From positions 53,044 to 117,043 of the forward strand of contig JAGRIH010000051.1 in the NCBI GenBank assembly GCA_020443345.1: a stretch of 64,000 nucleotides of DNA, written 5' to 3'. The stretch comes from Halioglobus sp. (GTDB lineage Bacteria; Pseudomonadota; Gammaproteobacteria; Pseudomonadales; Halieaceae). A program made the position numbers and the translations under genes. Position 1 is the first letter of the stretch; the number at the start of each line of letters is the position of its first letter. Shown in pieces: positions 1 to 10,350 of the stretch. Below the pieces are notes generated by a model that saw nothing but the letters and a program-made list of their open reading frames with translations, searched no databases and was not told where the DNA came from.

Positions 1-996
1 GCCTACTTCGCTCTGATCGGCGCCGACAATGCGCGCAAGACCCTGCAAGCCGGATTCACCACGGTGCGCGATCTCGGGTCGCGCGGCATGGCCATATTTG
101 CGCTGCGCGACGCCATCGTCGACGGCCTGGTCCCCGGCCCGAAAATTCTGGTTGCCGGCTCGGCAATTACGCCCAGTGGCGGACACGCCGACTTCCACGG
201 CTACCGGCAGGAAGTGCTGGACGCCTTGCCAGCGACCGGTGTTTGCAACGGTGCGGATGATTGCCGTCGGGCGGTCAGGGAAACCGTCAAGCGCGGTGCG
301 GATGTCGTCAAAGTGACCGCTACCGGCGGTGTGCTGTCAAACACCAATGCCGGCACCGGCATGCAATTCACCCAGGCCGAATTGGACGCGATTGCCGAGA
401 CGGCACATGCCCTGGGCAGAAAAGTGACCGCGCACGCCCACGACAAACCGGGCATCGAGGCGGCCCTGGCGGCGGGTTTCGACTCCGTAGAGCACGCGAT
501 GTGGGCGGATGAGGCGACCATGCGCCTGTTCAAGAAGCACGATGCGTGGCTTATCCCGACCATCTATCCGATCACTTATGTGGGAGACACCCCGGAGAAG
601 ATGCGCGCGGGCCCCTTCAAGGACCTGCCGCCCGCCTCCATGGAAAAATTGCTGCGCCTGGGCAAGCAACCCAAAAAGATGACGGCACTGGCCTATAAAA
701 TGGGCGTCAATATCGCTCTGGGTACCGATAGCGGCGTATCCCCCAATGGCGATAACGCGCACGAGTTTCTGGAGTACGTCGGCATCGGGATGACCCCCGA
801 AGAGGCATTGGCCGCAGGTACCGTAAAAGCCGCCGAGGCCGGTGGCATTGACGATGCCGGGAAACTGACCCCCGGCATGGCGGCAGATATCGTCGCGATG
901 CGCGGCAATCCGCTGGAGGACATCAGCGCGGTACTGGATCTGGCGTTTATCATGCGCGACGGTATCATTTTCAAGCAGGAGGTCAGGGGGCAATGA
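1..996 (+). CDS. Metal-dependent amidohydrolase, 5' end outside window
   Basis: The reading frame is open from base 1, so the N-terminus and its HxH metal motif lie upstream. The visible part has the later metal ligands of the amidohydrolase superfamily: the carbamylated-Lys region (VVKVTATGG), AHAH, VEH and the terminal Asp in GTDSG, followed by the usual C-terminal GMAADIVAM segment. It resembles imidazolonepropionase-like / Xaa-Pro dipeptidase-like members. The substrate cannot be read from sequence. The stop overlaps the start of the next amidohydrolase (ATGA), so the two are probably co-translated. Confidence 0.85.
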   Translation, partial: AYFALIGADNARKTLQAGFTTVRDLGSRGMAIFALRDAIVDGLVPGPKILVAGSAITPSGGHADFHGYRQEVLDALPATGVCNGADDCRRAVRETVKRGADVVKVTATGGVLSNTNAGTGMQFTQAELDAIAETAHALGRKVTAHAHDKPGIEAALAAGFDSVEHAMWADEATMRLFKKHDAWLIPTIYPITYVGDTPEKMRAGPFKDLPPASMEKLLRLGKQPKKMTALAYKMGVNIALGTDSGVSPNGDNAHEFLEYVGIGMTPEEALAAGTVKAAEAGGIDDAGKLTPGMAADIVAMRGNPLEDISAVLDLAFIMRDGIIFKQEVRGQ

Positions 997-2345
997 GTAA
1001 ACTGTTCTCGAGGTATACCGGCCGGCTGCTGTATCTGGGCGTGTTGCTACTGGGCGCTTCGGCTTTGTCTGCCGCGGCGGCACAGGTGCTGGTAGTGGAT
1101 TCAGTCACCCTGATCGACGGCACGGGCGCCGCGCCGGTGCCCGCAATGACGGTGGTCATCGAAGACGGTCGCTTCCGCGATATACTGCCCGCGGCGCTGG
1201 CCGGCGATATCGATGGCACACATATCGACGGCACCGGGAAATTCCTGATTCCGGGATTGATGGACATGCACGTGCATCTCAAGGGCGGCGTTAAAATCAC
1301 GCGTGACAATCTGCGGCAGGTCAGTGCCGATCGCAAACTCGGCCTGCAGGCGCTGCACAGCTATCTGTACAGCGGCGTCACCAGCATTTATGACGCCGGC
1401 AACAACCCGGATTATATCTTCGCCCTGCGCGAGGATGAGCGCGGACACAAGATCGTATCTCCGCGCATCTTCGCGACCGGCGGCATCGTCACCAAACCCG
1501 GCAGCCACGGCAGCGGTGCGGGAGCCACCACGGTGGAGGCCTGGCCGGACGCGAGAGCCGCTCTGGACAAGCACATTGCCCGAAAACCCGACCTGCTCAA
1601 GCTCACGCTGGAGGAGCGCGGCTGGGGCGAACGTCCAATGATTCCGCTGCTGGATCTGGACCTGATGCAAACCATCATCGAGTACTATAACGACCACGGC
1701 ATTCGCACCACCGTCCATACGTCCAGTGAACTGCGCGCTCGCCAGGCGATCTTTGCCGGGGTGGACACCCTGGCCCACCCGGTCATTCAGGGGCCGATCA
1801 CCGACGACTTCGCGCGCTTGATGGGAGCCAAGCAAATTCCCATGACCACCACCCTGACCATCGGTGAAAACTACAGCCGCCTGGTCGAGCATCCCGAATA
1901 CCTGGATCAAGCGCTCTATCAGCAAGCGTTGACTCCGGCGGAAATTGCCGAGCTCAAGGGCGAGACACGCGATGAATGGCAGCAGCGCATGTGGACCGCC
2001 TGGATGAAACTGATGACGCCGGTAGCCCAGGAAAACCTCCGCAAGATTCACGAAGCGGGCGGCGTGCTGGTGCTCGGCACCGACCAGACCATTGGTCCGG
2101 CAGTCCATCGGGAGATGGAATTGCTGCAGGACGCCGGAATCGAGCCGCGGGCGATTATCCGTATAGCGACCTTAAATGGTGCTATATTCCTGGGCAAACA
2201 ACGGGAAATGGGATCGATCGAGACCGGCAAGCTGGCAGATGCCGTACTGCTCGATGCAGACCCCACCCAGGATGTCAACAACATGAAGCGTATCCGCGCG
2301 GTGATTAAAGCCGGCGAACTGGTGGATAGATCGAAGCTGGAGTAA
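993..2345 (+). CDS. Exported amidohydrolase family protein
   Basis: 450 aa. An N-terminal signal peptide (hydrophobic residues about 12-28, ending in an Ala-rich stretch) suggests periplasmic or membrane-associated action. Metal-binding motifs appear in order: MDMHVHLK (HxH), LLKLTLEERG (bridging Lys), TTVHTSS, DTLAHP and LGTDQT (terminal Asp), then the C-terminal GKLADAVLLDADP. This is the full set for an active metal-dependent hydrolase. It overlaps the preceding amidohydrolase by 4 bases. The pair may process related cyclic amides or dipeptides, but the substrate is unknown. Confidence 0.88.
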   Translation: MSKLFSRYTGRLLYLGVLLLGASALSAAAAQVLVVDSVTLIDGTGAAPVPAMTVVIEDGRFRDILPAALAGDIDGTHIDGTGKFLIPGLMDMHVHLKGGVKITRDNLRQVSADRKLGLQALHSYLYSGVTSIYDAGNNPDYIFALREDERGHKIVSPRIFATGGIVTKPGSHGSGAGATTVEAWPDARAALDKHIARKPDLLKLTLEERGWGERPMIPLLDLDLMQTIIEYYNDHGIRTTVHTSSELRARQAIFAGVDTLAHPVIQGPITDDFARLMGAKQIPMTTTLTIGENYSRLVEHPEYLDQALYQQALTPAEIAELKGETRDEWQQRMWTAWMKLMTPVAQENLRKIHEAGGVLVLGTDQTIGPAVHREMELLQDAGIEPRAIIRIATLNGAIFLGKQREMGSIETGKLADAVLLDADPTQDVNNMKRIRAVIKAGELVDRSKLE

Positions 2346-2357
2346 CCGGACACGACG

Positions 2358-3275
2358 ATGAGCAACCTCACCGCGGATACCTCCCCGGCACCCTGTGCCG
2401 CCCTGCACTGCGCTGCCCTGGAGTTGCTGATCGAGCCGCGGGACAAGGACCTGGGCGGTTTTTCCGTGCGCCGGGTGCTGCCCGCGGCGCGGCGCCGTGC
2501 GGTCGGGCCATGGGTGTTCTTTGATCACATGGGCCCCGCCGAATTCCCCGCCGGGGAGGGCATCGATGTACGCCCGCACCCACATATCAACCTCGCCACC
2601 GTAACCTACCTTTTCGAGGGCGAAATTCTGCACCGCGACTCCCTCGGCAGCGTGCAGGTCATCACGCCGGGCGCCATCAACCTGATGCTGGCCGGTAGCG
2701 GCATCGTACACTCCGAACGCCAGCCGCCCGCAGTGCGCGCGAGCACCCATCGCGCACATGGCCTGCAGCTCTGGCTGGCGCTGCCGGAACAGGACGAGGA
2801 AGTGGACGCCGCGTTTTATCACCACCCGGCCTCGGATATTCCCGCGCTGGAGGTCGACGGCGTGTCGGTGCGGATCCTGATGGGTTCTGCCTACGGCCTC
2901 ACCTCCCCGGTGAGGACCTTCGCCGAAACCCTGTATGTGGAAGCCAGCTTGCAGGCCGGACAATCGCTGGCTTTGCCCGCCGCAACCGAGCGCGCGCTGT
3001 ATGTTGTCGAAGGGAGCCTGGGGGTCCGCGACCAGACGCTACCGGAGCACACCATGGCGGTGTTCTCGCCGCGCAAGGACGTGGTGCTGCAAGCCACAAC
3101 GGCGTCGCGCATCGCCATCATTGGCGGCGAGCCGGTGGGCGAGCGGCATCTGTGGTGGAATTTCGTGTCCAGCCGCAGGGAGCGCATCGAACAGGCGAAG
3201 CGCGATTGGCAGGAAGGTCGCTTTCCCAAGGTGCCGGGCGATGAGGACGAGTATATTCCACTGCCTGAGCAGTGA
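2358..3275 (+). CDS. Pirin family protein (bicupin)
   Basis: 305 aa, close to the usual pirin length. The N-terminal cupin carries the metal motif RPHPHINLATVTYLFEGE with the later HRDSLGS and IVHSER, so the three His and one Glu of the iron site are present. The C-terminal half is a second, degenerate cupin. Pirins act as quercetin 2,3-dioxygenases, redox sensors or partners of other enzymes, and the role here cannot be assigned. It starts 12 bases after the amidohydrolase and may be in the same operon. It converges on sufE. Confidence 0.9.
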   Translation: MSNLTADTSPAPCAALHCAALELLIEPRDKDLGGFSVRRVLPAARRRAVGPWVFFDHMGPAEFPAGEGIDVRPHPHINLATVTYLFEGEILHRDSLGSVQVITPGAINLMLAGSGIVHSERQPPAVRASTHRAHGLQLWLALPEQDEEVDAAFYHHPASDIPALEVDGVSVRILMGSAYGLTSPVRTFAETLYVEASLQAGQSLALPAATERALYVVEGSLGVRDQTLPEHTMAVFSPRKDVVLQATTASRIAIIGGEPVGERHLWWNFVSSRRERIEQAKRDWQEGRFPKVPGDEDEYIPLPEQ

Positions 3276-3492
3276 GAATGCGCTTGGATCGAAACGAGGG
3301 GTGACACTGTTTGAAGCTCGATCGCACTTGGCGTGTGGATCAGGATCCGTTGCGGCACGACTGCCAGATCGATTGCTAAATTAATGAATTTTGTGAGGTA
3401 ATCGCGATAAGATTCTGAATAATAGCCATTTTTTTCGATCTCTGTCCAGTGTGCGGGCTAGCGGCGCGACGGGCCACCTTGAATACGGGTTT

Positions 3493-3939
3493 CTACTGGC
3501 TTTGCGCGATATCCCGAATACGCTGCACCATCGCACGCAAACCGTTGCCGCGCGTCGGTGACAGGTGGCGCAGCAGGTCCAGTTGCTCGAAATAACGGTC
3601 GATGTCGAAGCTCAGCACCTCCTCTGGTGTCTTGTTGTTGTAGGCGGCCAGCACTACGCCGAGCAGGCCCTTGACAATGAAGGCATCGCTGTCCACCGCC
3701 AGTTGCAGGCGGCCCTCCTCCATGCGGGTGTCGATCCACACCTGGCTCTGGCAGCCGCGCACCAGGCGGTCGGGCGTGTGCAGGTTGTCGGGCAGTGCGG
3801 GCAGTTCCCGGCCCAGCTCGATAAGGTACTTGTAGCGCTCCTCCCAGTTGTCGAAAAAGCCCAGCGTGTCGAGGATGTCCTCGCTGCAAATCCTGTGTCC
3901 AAAGGGATTGTCTATCCGGGCAGTGCTGGCGTCGGGCAT
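3493..3939 (-). CDS. sufE: SufE-family cysteine desulfurase activator
   Basis: 148 aa from ATG 3939. It accepts persulfide sulfur from SufS and stimulates it. The acceptor Cys is in LVRGCQSQVW, followed by FIVKGLLGVVLAAYNNKTPEEV, as in SufE/CsdE. The early NPFGH motif near the N-terminus is CsdE-like. An upstream in-frame TTG at 3996 has a better Shine-Dalgarno (GGAGGA) but overlaps sufT by 23 bases, so the start is uncertain. It is the last gene of the suf operon. Confidence 0.9.
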   Translation of the reverse strand: MPDASTARIDNPFGHRICSEDILDTLGFFDNWEERYKYLIELGRELPALPDNLHTPDRLVRGCQSQVWIDTRMEEGRLQLAVDSDAFIVKGLLGVVLAAYNNKTPEEVLSFDIDRYFEQLDLLRHLSPTRGNGLRAMVQRIRDIAQSQ

Positions 3940-3973
3940 TGGCAAATACTCGCGAAAACGTACGGTGTCGGCG

Positions 3974-4516
3974 TCAGTAAAACATGCCGGTGGCAAGTTG
4001 CGCTTCCTCCGACATCATCTCGCGCTGCCAGGGCGGATCGAATACCAGTTCGACCACCACCTTGCGTACATTGGGTACCTGGGCGACGCGGTATTCCACG
4101 TCGCCGACCAGCACCGGCCCCATGCCGCAACCCGGTGCGGTCAGTGTCATGCGGATATCCACCCGCCCCAGCTGCTGGTCGACGACCACGCTGTAGATCA
4201 GGCCGAGGTTTACCAGATCGACCGGGATCTCCGGATCGTAAATCGTATGCAGCGCCTCCCATACCTGCTGCTCGTCAATCTGCCCGTCCGGCGGTTGCGG
4301 AAAGTCGAGGCGGGTCGGTTCGAAGCCGATAGCGTCGGCGTCGGTGCCGTCTATGCGCACCATGTTGCCGTTGTACACCACTGTGTAATTGCCCCCCAAC
4401 GCCTGGGTGAGGGTGACGAAGGTGTGTGCCGGAATGGTGACCGGATCGCCCACCGGCACCAGACGCCCGGGGCATGCCCGGGTGGTGGTCAAGACTGTGC
4501 GTTCCTGGGCGCTCAT
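3974..4516 (-). CDS. sufT: Fe-S assembly protein SufT (MIP18/DUF59 family)
   Basis: 180 aa from ATG 4516. The C-terminal half is a DUF59/MIP18 domain (YDPEIPVDLVNLGLIY, then LTAPGCGMGPVL with the conserved Cys, then VELVFDPPWQ). The N-terminal half matches the extension typical of SufT. SufT proteins assist Fe-S cluster maturation under high demand. The gene begins 4 bases after sufA ends and sits between sufA and sufE, which supports the name. A further upstream ATG would run into sufA and was not chosen. Confidence 0.88.
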   Translation of the reverse strand: MSAQERTVLTTTRACPGRLVPVGDPVTIPAHTFVTLTQALGGNYTVVYNGNMVRIDGTDADAIGFEPTRLDFPQPPDGQIDEQQVWEALHTIYDPEIPVDLVNLGLIYSVVVDQQLGRVDIRMTLTAPGCGMGPVLVGDVEYRVAQVPNVRKVVVELVFDPPWQREMMSEEAQLATGMFY

Positions 4517-4520
4517 GGGC

Positions 4521-4877
4521 TCACTCCACGCTGAAACTTTCGCCACAGCCGCATGCGGCTGTGACATTTGGGTTGTTGAAGGTCACGCTGCGGTTGATGC
4601 CTTCGCGGGTATAGTCGATCCGGGTACCGCGCAAATAGGACAGGGCCGCGGGCTCCAGGTAGAGGCTGACACCGTTGTCGAGCTCGATCAGCACATCGCC
4701 TTCGCGGCCCGCCGGCACCTCGTCCATGACATACTTGAATCCGGTGCAGCCGCTTTCGCGGACGCTGATGCGCACTCCGGACAGCCCCTTGGCGCTCAGA
4801 CTGGTACGAAAGTGCTCCGCCGCCGCCGGGGTGACCGTTACCGGTGCATTCTTGACATCAAATGTTTCGACACTCAT
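4521..4877 (-). CDS. sufA: A-type Fe-S carrier protein (SufA/IscA-like)
   Basis: 118 aa from ATG 4877. HesB/IscA fold with the three cluster cysteines in place: one in ESGCTGFKYV and two in the C-terminal ACGCGESF. It receives nascent clusters from SufBCD and passes them to apoproteins. The start at 4877 leaves an 11-base gap after sufS; earlier in-frame starts lie closer to or inside sufS. ErpA or IscA assignments are possible by sequence; operon position favours SufA. Confidence 0.9.
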   Translation of the reverse strand: MSVETFDVKNAPVTVTPAAAEHFRTSLSAKGLSGVRISVRESGCTGFKYVMDEVPAGREGDVLIELDNGVSLYLEPAALSYLRGTRIDYTREGINRSVTFNNPNVTAACGCGESFSVE

Positions 4878-4888
4878 CGTCTGGCCCT

Positions 4889-6142
4889 CTAGCAAAACAG
4901 GCTCCTGGCCTTGCGGATGCCGTCAAACAGGCGGACGACATCTTCGCGTGTATTGTAAATCGAATAGGAGGCCCGCACCGTGCCCGGAATGCCAAAGCGT
5001 TCCATCAGCGGCTGGGCGCAGTGGTGCCCGGTGCGCACCGCGATACCCTGTTGATCCAGCAGCATGCCCACGTCGGAGGGATGGATGCCCTCCAGCAGGA
5101 AGCTGAAAATGCCTGCGGCGTCGCGCGGTGCGCCGATGCGCCGCAATCCCTCCACTGCATCGGCCAATTCCAGCGTGAGTCGCAGCAGTGCCGCCTCGTG
5201 TTCGGCCGCCGCCACCCGATCGATACCGGCCAGGTAGTCGACGGCCGCCGCCAGGCCGATCGCCCCGCCTATATTGGGGGTGCCGGCCTCGAATTTAAAG
5301 GGGAGCTGGTTGTAGCTGGTGCCGGCAAAACTGACGGTCTCTATCATCTCGCCGCCGCCCTGGTAGGGGGGCATGGCCTCCAGCAGGGTTTCGCGGCCCC
5401 ACAGGACACCGATACCCGTGGGTGCAAACAGTTTGTGACCCGAGAACGCGTAAAAATCGCAGCCCAGTGACTGCACATCCACCGGCCAGTGCGCCACCGC
5501 CTGGGCGCCGTCGACTAGCACCAGGGCGCCGGCCGCTTTAGCGCGCCGGGTGATTTCCACGACGGGGTTTACCGTGCCGATGGCGTTGGATACATGATTG
5601 ACCGCCACCAGTTTCACCCGTTCATCCAGCAGGGCGTCCAGCGCATCCAGATCGATATCGCCGGCCTCTTCCACTGGTACCGGGACCACCTCGGCCCCGG
5701 TGGCCTGCGCCACGAGCTGCCAGGGTACGATGTTGGAGTGGTGCTCCAGCCAGGACACCAGCACCCGGTCGCCCGGCCGCAGGACGCTGCGCCCCCAGGA
5801 TTGCGCCACCAGGTTGATGGCCTCAGTGGTGCCGCGGGTCCAGACCACCTGCTGCGCGCCGGGGCTGTTGATAAACGCGGCTAGCGTGATACGCGCCTGT
5901 TCGAACAACTGCGTGGCCCGGTCGCTGAGCGTGTGCACTCCGCGGTGCACGTTCGCGTTGTCGCGGCGGTAGTAACCGGCCACCGCCTCGATAACACAGT
6001 CCGGCTTCTGTGTGGTGGCGGCGTTGTCGAGGTAGACCAGCGGGTGACCGTTGACCTGCTGATTCAGGATCGGAAAATCACCGCGCACCCGGGCGGCATC
6101 GAAGCCGTCGAGCCGTGCGCTGGCCTGGGATTGCGCGCTCAT
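4889..6142 (-). CDS. sufS: Cysteine desulfurase SufS
   Basis: 417 aa. PLP-dependent enzyme taking sulfur from cysteine for cluster assembly. The PLP lysine is in YAFSGHKLFAPTGIGVLWG, the N-terminal DYLDN-like segment is LVYLDNAATTQKP, and the catalytic Cys lies in VRTGHHCAQPLM near the C-terminus, as in group II desulfurases. The start codon overlaps the sufD stop (ATGA), so a longer in-frame extension upstream is sufD antiframe and was discarded. It works with the SufE encoded downstream. Confidence 0.95.
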   Translation of the reverse strand: MSAQSQASARLDGFDAARVRGDFPILNQQVNGHPLVYLDNAATTQKPDCVIEAVAGYYRRDNANVHRGVHTLSDRATQLFEQARITLAAFINSPGAQQVVWTRGTTEAINLVAQSWGRSVLRPGDRVLVSWLEHHSNIVPWQLVAQATGAEVVPVPVEEAGDIDLDALDALLDERVKLVAVNHVSNAIGTVNPVVEITRRAKAAGALVLVDGAQAVAHWPVDVQSLGCDFYAFSGHKLFAPTGIGVLWGRETLLEAMPPYQGGGEMIETVSFAGTSYNQLPFKFEAGTPNIGGAIGLAAAVDYLAGIDRVAAAEHEAALLRLTLELADAVEGLRRIGAPRDAAGIFSFLLEGIHPSDVGMLLDQQGIAVRTGHHCAQPLMERFGIPGTVRASYSIYNTREDVVRLFDGIRKARSLFC

Positions 6143-7443
6143 GCCGTGGGCCTCGTCAGCGCCGGGTCGCGCGCGAAGCGGCGCGCCAGCATCGCACGCA
6201 GGTAGTCGCGCAAGGCAGCGTTGCGCACGGTGTCTATGACCTCGTTGATAAACCCGAAACTGAGCATGGACTGCGCCTCGGTCCGGGAGACGCCGCGGGT
6301 GCGCAGGTAGTGCAGGGCGTTCTCGTTGAGCTGCGCCACGGTGGCGCCGTGGGCGCACTGTACATCGTCGGCGTAAATTTCCAGTTCCGGCTTGGTGTTT
6401 ACCTCCGCCCGGGTACTGGTCAGCAGGTTCTTGTTGCTCAGTTCGGCCCGGGTTTTTTGCGCATCGCGGTGGATGTGGATACGCCCGTTAAAGACCGCCC
6501 GCGCCTCATCGGCAATGATGCCGCGAAACGTCTCACTGCTGGTACAGTCGGGCACCCGGTGCTCGATGCAGGTATGGTAGTCGATATGTTCGCTGCCCCG
6601 GGGCAGGTAGACGCCGTTCACCTCGCTGTGCGCGCCCTGCCCGCAGTGCTCGACCACCACATCGATACGCTTGAGTTCGCTGCCCAGCCCCAGGTGAAAA
6701 CTGTTGAAGGTGGACTGCTCCGCCAGGCGCGCATACACTCCGCCCACGTGCAGGTCCGAGCCCTCCTCCTGGTGCAGGCGGTAGTGCTCCAGGGTCGCGC
6801 CGCGCGCCAGCAGCAACTCGCTCACTCCATTGGTAAAGGCCTTGTTGGCATCGCGCACACCGGCAAACTGCTCGACCACGGCACAGCTGCTGTCGCTGCC
6901 GCACAGCACCAGCAGGCGCTGGTTGACGCTGAACGCCTCGCCCTGGTTGGTGGTCAGCCAGACCAGGTGCAGCGGCTGCGCCACGCGGTGTCCGGCCGCA
7001 ATTTCCACAAACACGCCCTCGGCCAGGGAGGCGTCATTCAGAGCGGTAAACAGCGTGCCGGCCTCACCCGCGGCGCTGCCCAGATACTGGCGAATGTGCG
7101 CGGCCTGCGCTGTGCTGGCCTCGCCAAAACGCACCAGTGACACGCCGTCCGGCAATTCGCTGTCGCTCAGTCGGGCACTGTGATGGCCGTTGATGAATAC
7201 CTGTCGCGAGCCGACCAGTTGCGGCAGGTCGATGTCGCTCTCGCGCAGTAGCCGCGCCCCGGCCGCGGCCGGGGCAAAGTGCTCGCGCAGCGCCTGCACA
7301 CTGGTGTACTTCCAGTTTTCGGTCTTGCGGGTGGGCATGGTGCTGGCTTCCCAGCGGTCCCGGCCGTCGCGCAGCCAGTCCTGCAGCCAGGCCGGTGCCC
7401 GCTGCGCCGCGCTGTCGAGTGATTGCTGCATGAATTCAAACAT
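6139..7443 (-). CDS. sufD: Fe-S assembly scaffold subunit SufD
   Basis: 434 aa. Beta-helix partner of SufB in the SufBC2D scaffold. The N-terminal part carries RKTENWKYTSVQAL, typical of SufD, and the C-terminal core has the SufBD signature (FRGIIADEARAVFNGRIHI, then YADDVQCAHGATVAQLNE with the conserved Cys and His). It overlaps sufC by one base and sufS by 4 bases, so the block is tightly coupled. Confidence 0.95.
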   Translation of the reverse strand: MFEFMQQSLDSAAQRAPAWLQDWLRDGRDRWEASTMPTRKTENWKYTSVQALREHFAPAAAGARLLRESDIDLPQLVGSRQVFINGHHSARLSDSELPDGVSLVRFGEASTAQAAHIRQYLGSAAGEAGTLFTALNDASLAEGVFVEIAAGHRVAQPLHLVWLTTNQGEAFSVNQRLLVLCGSDSSCAVVEQFAGVRDANKAFTNGVSELLLARGATLEHYRLHQEEGSDLHVGGVYARLAEQSTFNSFHLGLGSELKRIDVVVEHCGQGAHSEVNGVYLPRGSEHIDYHTCIEHRVPDCTSSETFRGIIADEARAVFNGRIHIHRDAQKTRAELSNKNLLTSTRAEVNTKPELEIYADDVQCAHGATVAQLNENALHYLRTRGVSRTEAQSMLSFGFINEVIDTVRNAALRDYLRAMLARRFARDPALTRPTA

Positions 7444-8192
7444 CAGGCGACCTCGTTCTCCAGCCAGGCGTAACCCTTGGCCTCCAGTTCCAGCGCCAGT
7501 GATTTATCGCCGGAACGCGCGATCCGCCCCCCCGCCAGCACGTGCACATGGTCCGGCTCGATGTAGTTGAGCAGCCGCTGGTAGTGCGTGACCAGTACAA
7601 AGGAGCGCTGCGCACTGCGCATGGCGTTGACCCCTCTGGCGACCACCTGCAGCGCGTCGATATCCAGGCCGCTGTCCGTTTCGTCCATGATCGCCAGCCG
7701 CGGCTGCAGCAGCATCATCTGCATCAGTTCGTTGCGCTTTTTTTCGCCGCCGGAGAAGCCCTCGTTGACCCCGCGCTTGAGAAAGCCGGGATCCAGGTCC
7801 ACCGCCTTGCTGGTTTCGCGCGCCAGTTTCATAAAACTCACCGCATCCAGAGGCTCTTCGCCGCGCTGGGTGCGCATGGCGTCGACCGCCGCTTTCATAA
7901 ATTCCATATTGCTGACCCCGGGTATTTCCACCGGGTACTGGAACGCCAGGAACAGGCCCAGCCGGGCCCGCTCCTCGGTGTCCAGCGCCAGCAGGTCCTG
8001 TCCCAGGAATTCCACAGTGCCGGCGGTAACCGTATAGCCGGGGCGCCCGGCCAGCACATGGCCCAGGGTGCTCTTGCCGGAGCCGTTGGGCCCCATGATG
8101 GCGTGCACCTCCCCGGGTTTGACGCTGAGGCTGAGCCCGTTGAGGATGTCCTGGCCCTCCACGCTGGCGTGCAGGTTGTCTATCTTTAGCAT
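7443..8192 (-). CDS. sufC: Fe-S assembly ATPase SufC
   Basis: 249 aa, normal length. ABC-type ATPase of the SufBC2D complex: Walker A GPNGSGKST, signature GFSGGEKKRNE and Walker B LAIMDETDSGLD, the last being the SufC-specific form. It is soluble and drives conformational change in SufB-SufD. It lies 31 bases after sufB. Confidence 0.96.
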   Translation of the reverse strand: MLKIDNLHASVEGQDILNGLSLSVKPGEVHAIMGPNGSGKSTLGHVLAGRPGYTVTAGTVEFLGQDLLALDTEERARLGLFLAFQYPVEIPGVSNMEFMKAAVDAMRTQRGEEPLDAVSFMKLARETSKAVDLDPGFLKRGVNEGFSGGEKKRNELMQMMLLQPRLAIMDETDSGLDIDALQVVARGVNAMRSAQRSFVLVTHYQRLLNYIEPDHVHVLAGGRIARSGDKSLALELEAKGYAWLENEVA

Positions 8193-8223
8193 GTCGCTGA
8201 ATCTCCTTCCGTTTGCGCCCGGT

Positions 8224-9663
<1,440 letters not shown>

Positions 9664-9715
9664 AAATTTCTCACCTCTGGCTGCCGCCGGGCAGCGGTCA
9701 ATGGGGCGACACGGC

Positions 9716-10201
9716 CTACAGGTTGCTCGCCAGGTTCTGGCTCGCGGCCTGCTCCTTCTCCCTGGCGCGTGCCTCCTGCCTGCGCGACACGTCGCGAATG
9801 TCCTTGCGCCGCACCAGGTCGTCCAGCGAGATGCCCTGCAGGAAGTCCTTGACCTGGTCGGATAAATCCATCCACAGGTGGTGGGTCAGACAGGTCTCCC
9901 CCTCCTGGCAATCGCCGGCGCCGCCACAGCGGGTGGTGTCGGTGTCTTCGTTCACCGCCGCGATGACCTCGGCCACACTGATTTCCCGCGCCGCGCGCCC
10001 CAGGTGGTATCCGCCGCCGGGACCGCGTACACTGCGCACCAGCTCGCGCCGCCGCAACTGGGCGAATAGCTGCTCCAGGTAGGACAGCGAGATACCCTGG
10101 CGCGAGGAGATCCCGGCCAGGGCAATCGGGCCCTCGTCGCGATGCAGCGCCAGATCCAGCATGGCGGTAACGGCGTATCTACCCCTGGTGGTCAAGCGCA
10201 T
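9716..10201 (-). CDS. iscR: Rrf2-family Fe-S regulator IscR
   Basis: 161 aa from ATG 10201 ([15 protein letters not shown]). The N-terminal winged helix-turn-helix is standard. Counting from this start, the cluster ligands fall at Cys92, Cys98, Cys104 and His107, exactly the E. coli IscR positions, which also confirms the start. IscR with a [2Fe-2S] cluster represses type 1 sites. A matching site lies 50-74 bases upstream, so the suf operon is probably autoregulated by cluster supply. Confidence 0.95.
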   Translation of the reverse strand: MRLTTRGRYAVTAMLDLALHRDEGPIALAGISSRQGISLSYLEQLFAQLRRRELVRSVRGPGGGYHLGRAAREISVAEVIAAVNEDTDTTRCGGAGDCQEGETCLTHHLWMDLSDQVKDFLQGISLDDLVRRKDIRDVSRRQEARAREKEQAASQNLASNL

Positions 10202-10250
10202 GGCAGTGTCTCCCGAGTGTATGCGGCCTTGAACATGAGGCCAAAGTGCC

Positions 10251-10275
10251 ATACCTTACTAAATTAGTCAAGTAT
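10251..10275 (-). promoter_or_regulatory. IscR type 1 operator upstream of iscR-suf
   Basis: Read on the minus strand this 25-bp stretch runs ATA-C-TT-GACT-AATT-TAGTA-AG-GTAT. It fits the E. coli type 1 IscR consensus ATASYYGACTRWWWYAGTCRRSTAT in all but one or two positions. It contains a TTGACT that could serve as the -35 element, so binding of [2Fe-2S]-IscR would block the promoter. Confidence 0.8.
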
Positions 10276-10350
10276 TAGTGCGGTCGCCTGTGCTCGGGGT
10301 TGTCGCTGCGGGGTTGTAGGGAGACACACAGTGCAACCACGGTGATCGTG